From Parabacteroides sp. (lineage in GTDB: Bacteria > Bacteroidota > Bacteroidia > Bacteroidales > Tannerellaceae), in the NCBI GenBank assembly GCA_019411205.1, contig DXRF01000172.1, positions 1-6,810 of the forward strand: 6,810 bases of DNA, written 5' to 3'. This document shows, in pieces, positions 1 through 5,130 of the stretch (position 1 is the stretch's first letter; the number at the start of each line of letters is the position of its first letter). The position numbers and the translations under genes are program-made. Under the pieces are notes generated by a model. The model was not told the DNA's origin. It did not search any database and saw only the letters and a program-made list of their open reading frames with translations.

Positions 1-64
1 GGTCGATACTGCCGGACGTGTTGATAAGTTCATGAGCCGCTACGGTAACCGTAACAAGAAATAA
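1..64 (+). CDS. C-terminal end of an unrecognised protein (5' truncated)
   Basis: An open frame enters from the left edge, with codons in phase from base 2, and stops at TAA 62-64. It leaves 20 residues ending in VDKFMSRYGNRNKK. The tail is basic and hydrophilic, and the codons are in the style of the neighbouring genes. A strong hairpin follows immediately, as expected at the end of a real transcription unit; that is the main reason to call it coding. Too little is left to name a family, and I do not recognise the tail. Its relation to the kinase downstream is unknown: a terminator-like structure and a separate promoter-like box lie between them, so they are probably not co-transcribed. Confidence 0.6.
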   Translation, partial: VDTAGRVDKFMSRYGNRNKK

Positions 65-146
65 AACTAATCGACGATTGTCGATTGGTTTAGATAAAAA
101 CAGAAAAAGGCTGTTCTGAAAAGAATGGCCTTTTTCTGTTTTTATC
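64..146 (+). terminator. Two tandem hairpins; the second is a strong terminator
   Basis: The first hairpin pairs 64-75 with 80-91 (12 bp including one G-T wobble, loop GATT) and begins on the last base of the stop codon. One base later a second stem pairs 93-111 perfectly with 128-146 (19 bp). It continues through two wobble pairs and TTCT/AGAA to a GAAA tetraloop at 118-121, giving about 25 bp in all. The 3' arm carries GCCTTTTTCTGTTTTTATC, so U-runs lie inside the stem, and the matching A-runs in the 5' arm would work in the other direction. It most likely ends transcription of the gene that stops at 64 and may be bidirectional. Confidence 0.8.
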
Positions 147-199
147 AAGAGACATCCATAAAGAAAGCAACTTCCGTTTTTTATTTACAAAGATATTCT

Positions 200-207
200 T
201 ACATTTG
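200..207 (+). promoter_or_regulatory. Candidate Bacteroidota -7 promoter box
   Basis: TACATTTG matches the Bacteroidota -7 consensus TAnnTTTG exactly. It lies 80 bp before the kinase start and downstream of the preceding terminator, where a promoter is expected. The -33 box is poor: only a T-run preceded by G sits about 20 bp upstream, with no TTTG. A start of transcription near 213-216 would leave a leader of about 70 nt. Confidence 0.5.
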
Positions 208-215
208 TACGTAAC

Positions 216-280
216 TGATAATTGACGTGAATCCACATTCTTCATTGTCAATTGTCAATTAACACAATTATCAATTAAAT
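216..280 (+). repeat. AT-rich heptamer repeats in the kinase leader
   Basis: ATTGTCA occurs twice in tandem (244-250, 251-257). It is followed by the related ATTAACA (258-264), ATTATCA (267-273) and ATTAAAT (274-280). An inverted partner, TAATTGAC at 219-226, matches GTCAATTA at 254-261 and could pair across a 27-nt loop. The repeats fill the leader up to six bases before the start codon. Function is unknown; they could be simple AT-rich leader sequence or mediate a weak structure near the ribosome-binding region. Confidence 0.5.
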
Positions 281-286
281 AATGCC

Positions 287-1384
287 ATGGCAAAAACGAA
301 AGAACAATTACTAAACATCCTGGATCAGTTCCAGCTCACAGAAAAAGTAGTTTCCGCCGAACCATTTGGAAACGGACACATCAACGATACGCTGAAAGTA
401 ACAAACGAAAAAGGCGAAATCAAATACGTGTTGCAACGCATCAACCACCTGATCTTCACGAACGTGGATATGTTGCAGAACAATATCCAAGTCGTTACTT
501 CACATATCCGTAAGAAACTGGAAGAAAAAGGCGAAAGCGACATCAACCGCAAAGTCTTGACTTTCCTTCCGACAAAAAATAACAAGCTGTATTATTTTGA
601 CGGAGACAGCTATTGGCGTGTTTGTCTGTTCATCCCGAACAGCAAAAGCTACGAAGAGGTCAACCCGGAACTGTCTTACGAAGCAGGCAAAGCTTTCGGC
701 GACTTTCAATCCATGCTGGCCGACATTCCAGAAGGTACACTGGGTGAAACCATCCCTAACTTCCATAACATGGAATTCCGCCTGGAGCAGTTCCACGATG
801 CTGTAAAGAACAATGTCGCCGGCCGTCTAGACGAAGTGAAAGATCTGGTCGAGGAAATCGAAAAACGCGCTGAAGCCATGTGCATCCAGGAACACCTCTA
901 TCGCGAAGGCAAACTGAAAAAACGCACGAACCATTGCGACACGAAGGTCAACAATATGATGTTCGATGCCGAAACCAACAAGGTCTTGTGTGTGATCGAC
1001 CTCGACACTGTCATGCCGGGCTTCGTCCTGTCAGATATCGGAGACTTTATCCGTACGGGGGCTAATACCGGTGCCGAAGATGACGAGAATCTGGACAATG
1101 TCAATGTCAATATGGATATCTTCAAAGCTTATACACGCGGCTATATGGAGAAAGCCAAGTCTTTCCTGACTCCGACTGAAATCAAACTGCTCCCGTATGG
1201 CGGTCGCTTGCTGACCTATATGCAGACAGTCCGTTTCCTGACCGACTACATCAACGGTGACACCTATTACAAGATACACAGTCCGAAACATAACCTAGTC
1301 CGTACAAAGGCTCAGTTCAAACTGCTCCAAAGCCTCGAAGCACACGCAGACGAGATGGATGCGTTCATGAATGAATGGCTGTAA
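287..1384 (+). CDS. APH-fold sugar kinase, N-acetylhexosamine 1-kinase-like
   Basis: This 365-residue soluble protein of the aminoglycoside phosphotransferase fold probably phosphorylates an N-acetylhexosamine (GlcNAc or GalNAc) at C1 with ATP, in cytoplasmic amino-sugar salvage. The N-terminal nucleotide loop is FGNGHINDTL (27-36), followed by YVLQRIN (47-53), which should hold the ATP-contacting strand. The catalytic Brenner motif HxDxxxxN is present with H216, D218 and N223. The metal-binding segment is VIDLDTV (236-242), followed by SDIGDFIR (249-256). The length is that expected for NahK-type kinases, and there is no signal peptide or membrane segment. ATG 287 is used; an ATG at 282 is out of frame and soon closed. 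No Shine-Dalgarno is visible. The gene stands alone between hairpins, with no lacto-N-biose phosphorylase or uridylyltransferase beside it, so the substrate is an inference from family resemblance. Another sugar or a related small-molecule kinase is possible. Confidence 0.82.
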   Translation: MAKTKEQLLNILDQFQLTEKVVSAEPFGNGHINDTLKVTNEKGEIKYVLQRINHLIFTNVDMLQNNIQVVTSHIRKKLEEKGESDINRKVLTFLPTKNNKLYYFDGDSYWRVCLFIPNSKSYEEVNPELSYEAGKAFGDFQSMLADIPEGTLGETIPNFHNMEFRLEQFHDAVKNNVAGRLDEVKDLVEEIEKRAEAMCIQEHLYREGKLKKRTNHCDTKVNNMMFDAETNKVLCVIDLDTVMPGFVLSDIGDFIRTGANTGAEDDENLDNVNVNMDIFKAYTRGYMEKAKSFLTPTEIKLLPYGGRLLTYMQTVRFLTDYINGDTYYKIHSPKHNLVRTKAQFKLLQSLEAHADEMDAFMNEWL

Positions 1385-1409
1385 GAGCATTGCTATAATT
1401 CAATTGGCG

Positions 1410-1460
1410 GTTGGCAATCAGGCGGTAAAATAATTACTGCCCGGTTGCCAACTGTCTTTT
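1410..1460 (+). terminator. Hairpin terminator after the sugar kinase
   Basis: GTTGGCAA (1410-1417) pairs perfectly with TTGCCAAC (1445-1452). The stem continues inward through 1418-1428 with 1434-1444, interrupted by one A-C mismatch and two wobbles, and ends in a five-base loop (AATAA). TGTCTTTT follows the 3' arm. The position, 25 bp after the kinase stop codon, fits a terminator. The T-run is short, so efficiency is uncertain. Confidence 0.65.
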
Positions 1461-1472
1461 ACCGGTTTTTCG

Positions 1473-1480
1473 TATCTTTG
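1473..1480 (+). promoter_or_regulatory. Candidate -7 promoter box for the Crp/Fnr-family gene
   Basis: TATCTTTG is an exact match to TAnnTTTG, located just after the kinase terminator and 30 bp before ATG 1510. The -33 position shows no TTTG, only CTG near 1452-1454. If used, transcription would begin around 1486-1489. That puts the GTG at 1480 outside the message and supports ATG 1510 as the start codon. Confidence 0.55.
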
Positions 1481-1509
1481 TGATTGACAGACAATGCCAA
1501 AGTAACATC

Positions 1510-2073
1510 ATGACAAATATATTAAATAAAATAAATTCTTTGTTTCCCATCTCCGACGATACTATTCCAGTATTGAAAGAGAACATGACCTGCTGCCACT
1601 TTCCTAAAAAGTACCAACTGATAAAAGCAGACACTTATTGCAAATCCGCCTTTTTCATCGAAAAGGGAATAACACGTTCCTTCTGGCTGGTAGACGGCGA
1701 AGAAGTTACGACATCATTTGCTGGAGAAGGGAGCATTGTGTTCAGCATGGATGAACTGTATTACGGAAAGATAAGCGAAGAATTCGTCGAAACACTGGAA
1801 GAGGTGGAAGCCTACCGGATACCGCTGGCCACTCTGACACATCTTTTCGAGACAAACATCGAATTATGCAACTGGGGAAGAATCATCCATCAAAACGAAT
1901 ACAGACGTTTACATCGCAGCCACAAAGATCATTTGACCTTGTCGGCGAGGGAACGATACGAAGCATTCAAGGAACAGTTTCCGGACGCATACAGGAGAGT
2001 AAACTTAGGATATATCGCATCCTATCTGGGTATCAGGCTTTCCACACTCAGCCGGCTCCGGGCAAACGGATAG
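1510..2073 (+). CDS. Crp/Fnr-family transcriptional regulator
   Basis: A 187-residue cytoplasmic regulator with the usual two-part layout. A cyclic-nucleotide-binding-like beta-barrel covers roughly residues 15-110, including AFFIEKGITRSFWLVDGEEV at 47-66 and the glycine turn FAGEGSIVFSM at 70-80. A connecting helix follows, then a C-terminal DNA-binding helix-turn-helix around 163-185 (VNLGYIASYLGI, then LSTLSRLR). The HTH ending in LSR(L/I)R at the extreme C-terminus is typical of small Bacteroidota members. The phosphate-binding arginine of cAMP-responsive CRP is not seen in the expected cassette, so cAMP binding is doubtful and the ligand is unknown. There is no cysteine cluster at the N-terminus as in FNR. 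ATG 1510 is preferred over the in-frame GTG 1480, because a -7 box ends on that GTG. The neighbouring acyltransferase may be a target, but nothing in the sequence proves this. Confidence 0.85.
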   Translation: MTNILNKINSLFPISDDTIPVLKENMTCCHFPKKYQLIKADTYCKSAFFIEKGITRSFWLVDGEEVTTSFAGEGSIVFSMDELYYGKISEEFVETLEEVEAYRIPLATLTHLFETNIELCNWGRIIHQNEYRRLHRSHKDHLTLSARERYEAFKEQFPDAYRRVNLGYIASYLGIRLSTLSRLRANG

Positions 2074-2115
2074 TAGAATTTGACATAGGACAAATTTTTT
2101 ACCTCAAAAAACGAA

Positions 2116-2123
2116 TACTTTTG
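2116..2123 (+). promoter_or_regulatory. Candidate -7 promoter box for the acyltransferase
   Basis: TACTTTTG matches TAnnTTTG exactly and lies 32 bp before the acyltransferase ATG, which predicts a short leader of about 25 nt. The -33 region is only a T-run (2095-2100); a TTTG at 2079-2082 is too far upstream for normal spacing. It suggests the acyltransferase can be transcribed apart from the regulator. No terminator separates the two genes, so read-through from upstream is also possible. Confidence 0.5.
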
Positions 2124-2154
2124 TCACATATTACAAATATCTAATTCAATATCA

Positions 2155-3318
2155 ATGTCAGACACAACAATCTCTTCAGCCGCATTTGCGGATACCAAAC
2201 CCCACTACGAACTTCTTGACGGACTGCGAGGGGTGGCAGCTTTACTGGTTGTCTTTTATCACATCTTCGAAGGCCTTTCGTTTGCTGCCGGAGGAACTCC
2301 TATCACAACGATCAATCACGGCTACCTGGCCGTCGATTTTTTCTTCATCCTTTCAGGTTTCGTGATCGGTTACGCCTATGACGACCGTTTAGGAAAGACC
2401 ATGACTACCGGTAACTTTTTCAAACGCCGCCTAATCCGCCTCCATCCGATGATCATCATGGGAGTGGTATTAGGAACAATCGCTTTCCTCATACAAGGTA
2501 GTGTCCAGTGGGACGGTAAACATGTGGCAATCTCAGCGGTGATGTTATCCATGCTCTGTACGATGTTTTTCATTCCTGCCCTGCCCGGTGCGAGATATGA
2601 AGTACGCGGCAATGGCGAAATGTTCCCACTCAACGGCCCAAGCTGGTCGCTCTTTTTCGAATATATCGGCAACATCCTTTACGCTGTTTTCATCCACCGT
2701 CTTTCCACTAAAGCTCTGACCGTACTCGTCGTTCTTCTGGGAATAGGACTTACAGGATTCACGTTATTCAATGTTTCGGGATATGACATGATCGGTGTGG
2801 GCTGGACGCTTGACGGCGTAAATTTCCTTGGAGGTTCTTTGCGCATGCTCTTTCCCTTCTCATTAGGAATGTTATTATCCCGCAATTTCAAACCATTCCA
2901 AATGAAAGGAGCTTTCTGGATTTGTTCGATCGTTCTGCTAATCCTCTTCTGTGTGCCTTACATAAAGGTGGACACTGCTCCTATCAGCCTCAACGGACTA
3001 TTCGAGGCTGCTTGTATCATCCTCATTTTCCCTGTTCTTGTCTGGATCGGGGCTTCCGGCAAGACTACAGACAAACGTTCGACGCAAATATGTAAATTCT
3101 TAGGTGACATATCCTATCCGCTCTACGCCGTCCACTACCCGATCATGTACCTGTTTTATGCTTGGCTGATCGACAACGAGCTTTATACTTTCGCAGAAAT
3201 ATGGCCTATGGCAATAGTGGTCTACATCGGCAGTATCGCTTTGGCTTATTTCTGCCTAAAAATTTATGACGAACCGGTAAGAAAGTGGTTAGGCAAAAAA
3301 TTCTTGAGGAAAAAATAA
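2155..3318 (+). CDS. Acyltransferase-3 (OafA/YrhL-type) integral membrane protein
   Basis: A 387-residue polytopic inner-membrane protein that probably transfers an acyl group, often acetyl, to a sugar of a surface glycan or glycolipid. The family signature opens the first membrane region: LLDGLRGVAALLVVFYH (20-36), with H36 the expected catalytic histidine. AVDFFFILSGFVIGY (59-73) and the FFKRRLIRLHP segment (88-98) follow, the latter with the conserved arginines. NGPSWSLFFEY (160-170) and SYPLYAVHYPIMYLF (320-334) are further family blocks. About ten hydrophobic segments run through to the C-terminus, which ends with YDEPVRKWL (371-379) and a lysine-rich tail. The length is that of a stand-alone membrane domain without a fused SGNH esterase. 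ATG 2155 fits the promoter-like box and lies 81 bp after the regulator gene. The acceptor is unknown; the polysaccharide locus downstream is a candidate, but a terminator and a 590-bp gap separate them. Confidence 0.9.
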   Translation: MSDTTISSAAFADTKPHYELLDGLRGVAALLVVFYHIFEGLSFAAGGTPITTINHGYLAVDFFFILSGFVIGYAYDDRLGKTMTTGNFFKRRLIRLHPMIIMGVVLGTIAFLIQGSVQWDGKHVAISAVMLSMLCTMFFIPALPGARYEVRGNGEMFPLNGPSWSLFFEYIGNILYAVFIHRLSTKALTVLVVLLGIGLTGFTLFNVSGYDMIGVGWTLDGVNFLGGSLRMLFPFSLGMLLSRNFKPFQMKGAFWICSIVLLILFCVPYIKVDTAPISLNGLFEAACIILIFPVLVWIGASGKTTDKRSTQICKFLGDISYPLYAVHYPIMYLFYAWLIDNELYTFAEIWPMAIVVYIGSIALAYFCLKIYDEPVRKWLGKKFLRKK

Positions 3319-3331
3319 ATGCCATTAAGAG

Positions 3332-3388
3332 TGTATCAAAACAGCCTTGTTTCCGCACTTGACTCGGGGATAAGGCTGTTTTGATATA
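3332..3388 (+). terminator. Strong hairpin terminator after the acyltransferase
   Basis: TATCAAAACAGCCTT (3334-3348) pairs perfectly with AAGGCTGTTTTGATA (3372-3386). Two further outer pairs, one of them wobble, extend the stem to 3332 and 3388. The 23-nt loop contains a possible inner CCG/CGG pair. The 3' arm has a TTTT run directly after the GC core, and the 5' arm gives the same on the other strand, so it may act in both directions. It separates the acyltransferase unit from the polysaccharide locus. Confidence 0.82.
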
Positions 3389-3445
3389 CCGCCATAAAGT
3401 CTCAAACCAATATCTCCGGTCATGATTATAAGATAAATACAAGCC

Positions 3446-3555
3446 GGTGACATCCAGCCATCAAGTAACTTTCATGAAGTTTTATATGCACTGGCATGCA
3501 TTTGCGAATAGACTGACATGAAATTAAAAATGGACTAGCATGAAAAAGAAGCTGG
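3446..3555 (+). repeat. 22-bp-period array of ACTnnCATGAA motifs
   Basis: Related 11-bp motifs start exactly 22 bp apart: ACTTTCATGAA at 3468, ACTGGCATGCA at 3490, ACTGACATGAA at 3512 and ACTAGCATGAA at 3534. A degenerate copy, GGTGACATCCA, sits in phase at 3446. The phase is lost at 3556. The 11 bases after each motif are only weakly alike, mostly AT-rich with purines at the end. A 22-bp spacing is close to two helical turns, so the motifs face the same side of the DNA, as in arrays of binding sites for a cooperative protein. This is not a CRISPR, because repeat and spacer are both far too short. The binding protein is unknown. Confidence 0.7.
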
Positions 3556-3600
3556 ATAACAGCCAAGCAGATTGTCTATGCGAAAGAATAATTCATTGAA

Positions 3601-3628
3601 TACCGACCTTCATACACAAAGGCGGTAG
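3601..3628 (+). promoter_or_regulatory. Hairpin carrying an ops-like GGCGGTAG
   Basis: TACCG (3601-3605) and CCTT (3607-3610) pair with AAGG (3619-3622) and CGGTA (3623-3627), leaving a bulged A at 3606 and an 8-nt loop. The 3' arm contains GGCGGTAG (3621-3628), identical to the first eight bases of the enterobacterial ops/JUMPstart element, which recruits the NusG paralogue RfaH. The following bases (AAGG) do not match ops. Bacteroides capsule loci use NusG paralogues (UpxY) acting in the leader, so an analogous role is conceivable. An eight-base match in a region this size could also be chance. Confidence 0.3.
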
Positions 3629-3934
3629 AAGGCCATATAATGCACTTCCACCACTGCAAAAAACAGCATTTAGCACTCAACTAAATAATCTTTTCCTCAT
3701 TAACATACTACAACGCATTCTGCTTAATGAATAACCCACGGGCATAGGTTGAATCGTAAGCCATACCTCTTGTTCTTCTCCTTTTATACAAATTCTATTC
3801 CTTCGTATTTCCTTCATCATTTTTAGGAAATGGTTTCTAAAATACCACAATTACAATCAAAAGACAAAACGTTTATTCCTGCCCCTTGTTATTTCTCAAA
3901 CTATAAGAATAGTGGACAATCGCCAGAACATATC

Positions 3935-3961
3935 TATGTGACTGACGAACCTTGTCACATA
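3935..3961 (+). promoter_or_regulatory. Inverted repeat just upstream of the polysaccharide genes
   Basis: TATGTGAC (3935-3942) and GTCACATA (3954-3961) form a perfect 8-bp inverted repeat with an 11-bp spacer, ending 18 bp before ATG 3980. It could be an operator for a dimeric regulator, or an RNA hairpin near the ribosome-binding region. The half-sites contain TGTGA/TCACA as in E. coli CRP sites, but the gap between them is 13 bp instead of 6, so it is not a standard CRP site. Confidence 0.4.
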
Positions 3962-3979
3962 TAAACCGAGACTTATTAT

Positions 3980-5116
3980 ATGATATACCTATTGATTTTA
4001 TTGGCCTTCACGATTTCTGCGCTAATGTCGATGATCATTATTCCGAGGATTTTGGTCGTCGCGCTTAAAAAGCGGCTTTTTGATATTCCGGACAATCGAA
4101 AGATACATAAAGGGGCTATCCCGAGACTTGGAGGATTGTCTTTCGCCCCGTCAATCCTGTTCTCCCTCTCGTTTGTTTCCGCACTCTACTGTGCAGGATA
4201 CATGTATGGACAGCAAATACCTCTATGGTTGCTCACACATACTCTTTCGGAATTCTACCTATTGGTTTGCGGGGTGATCTTGCTCTACCTAGCCGGGCTG
4301 AAAGACGACTTGGTGGGAATGCGTTATACAAAGAAATTCATGGTGCAGATTATTGCCGCCTTGCTCCTGCCATTGTCAGGGTTATGGATCAACAATCTCT
4401 ATGGGTTGTTCGGAATACACGAACTGGCACCATGGATCGGTATTCCGCTTACTATCCTCATAATCGTATTTATTACCAATGCCATCAACCTGATCGATGG
4501 GATCGACGGGCTAGCTTCAGGGCTGAGTGGCTCGGCATTACTTGTACTTGGCAGCCTATTTCTAATTAACGGGATGTGGATATATGCTCTGCTGTCGTTC
4601 GCTACGCTGGGAGTGCTGGTACCTTTCTTCTACTACAACGTCTTCGGACAGGCTGATCACGGAAAAAAAATATTCATGGGTGACACGGGGAGCTTGACAC
4701 TGGGATATATTCTGGTATTCCTCACCATCCGCTACGCATCCTACAATCCGGACATTGCCCACTATTCCTCCGGTGCCATCGTGGTCGCCTTCTCGACACT
4801 GATCGTACCTATGTTCGACGTTGTGCGCGTGATGATCGTACGGGCACGCAGCCACCGGTCGCTATTCAAACCGGATCGTAATCACATCCACCATAAATTC
4901 CTCGATATGGGTATGAGTGCACACAAGGCGATGATCAGCATCGTCGTAATCGCCTGCCTGTTCAGCAGCCTCAATATCTTGCTCGTGTCGTTCGTAAATG
5001 CCAATATCGTATTTGCCGGCGACATTGTGATCTGGGTGATATTAAGCATTTGGTTTGAAAAGGCCAGAAACAAAAAAGAATCTTTAAACGAAAAAGAATG
5101 GATCAAACGAATTTAG
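3980..5116 (+). CDS. WecA/MraY-family polyprenyl-phosphate sugar-1-phosphate transferase
   Basis: A 378-residue polytopic inner-membrane enzyme that starts glycan assembly by moving a sugar-1-phosphate, typically GlcNAc-1-P from UDP-GlcNAc, onto undecaprenyl phosphate. The family blocks appear in order. LFDIPDNRKIHKGAIPRLGG (33-52) is followed by AGLKDDLVGMRY (105-116), with the Mg-binding aspartate pair D109/D110. NAINLIDGIDGLASG (167-181) carries D173 and D176, and FMGDTGSLTLG (232-242) comes next. DRNHIHHKFLDMG (299-311) is the HxHH carbohydrate-recognition loop that separates WecA/TagO-type enzymes from MraY. About ten hydrophobic segments and a short charged tail (360-378) complete it. 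ATG 3980 begins the family-typical N-terminus; the ribosome-binding site is weak. It is the first gene of the polysaccharide cluster, 14 nt before the dehydrogenase. The exact sugar (GlcNAc, or GalNAc and its derivatives) cannot be read from the sequence. Confidence 0.9.
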   Translation: MIYLLILLAFTISALMSMIIIPRILVVALKKRLFDIPDNRKIHKGAIPRLGGLSFAPSILFSLSFVSALYCAGYMYGQQIPLWLLTHTLSEFYLLVCGVILLYLAGLKDDLVGMRYTKKFMVQIIAALLLPLSGLWINNLYGLFGIHELAPWIGIPLTILIIVFITNAINLIDGIDGLASGLSGSALLVLGSLFLINGMWIYALLSFATLGVLVPFFYYNVFGQADHGKKIFMGDTGSLTLGYILVFLTIRYASYNPDIAHYSSGAIVVAFSTLIVPMFDVVRVMIVRARSHRSLFKPDRNHIHHKFLDMGMSAHKAMISIVVIACLFSSLNILLVSFVNANIVFAGDIVIWVILSIWFEKARNKKESLNEKEWIKRI

Positions 5117-5130
5117 AAAAAAGACAAATA

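Larger units (their letters stand above)
3389..3979 (+). other. Long non-coding region leading the polysaccharide locus
   Basis: About 590 bp holding no convincing gene on either strand. It is more AT-rich than the flanking genes; the line at 3661-3720 counts 32% GC. Only tiny frames occur, such as 19 codons from ATG 3540 and 16 codons from ATG 3578. It contains the 22-bp phased repeats, an ops-like hairpin, a small bulged hairpin at 3821-3842 (TTTTAG/CTAAAA with AAA/TTT and a TGG loop), and an inverted repeat near the downstream start. No exact TAnnTTTG box was found on the + strand. Near-matches are TGCATTTG at 3497-3504 and TATCTATG at 3931-3938. I searched by eye for long inverted repeats flanking an invertible promoter and found none. 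It probably holds the promoter and a long 5' leader. Confidence 0.7.

Noticed and set aside
2376..2675. 99-codon minus-strand open frame inside the acyltransferase
   Set aside because: It lies wholly antisense to conserved membrane-protein motifs and its translation resembles no family.
3206..3442. 78-codon minus-strand open frame across the acyltransferase end and terminator
   Set aside because: It is antisense to a well-supported gene and runs through a terminator hairpin. The translation shows no domain or sensible composition.
3446..3555. The 22-bp periodic array as a CRISPR
   Set aside because: The conserved part is only 11 bp with 11-bp variable segments, there are at most five units, and no cas gene is in view.
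3540..3628. Tiny open frames (19 codons from 3540, 16 codons from 3578) as leader peptides
   Set aside because: They are very short, overlap in different frames, have no ribosome-binding site and resemble no known family. The first merely uses the ATG inside a repeat unit.
3935..3961. Canonical CRP-binding site
   Set aside because: The TGTGA and TCACA half-sites are present but separated by 13 bp instead of the usual 6.
3387..3979. Invertible (phase-variable) promoter as in Bacteroides capsule loci
   Set aside because: No pair of long matching inverted repeats flanking a promoter-like segment was found by eye; only short local hairpins occur.
5098..5130. Earlier in-frame ATG for the dehydrogenase
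   Set aside because: It adds a hydrophilic 11-residue extension before the Rossmann strand that family members lack, and it overlaps the upstream gene. ATG 5131 gives the standard N-terminus.
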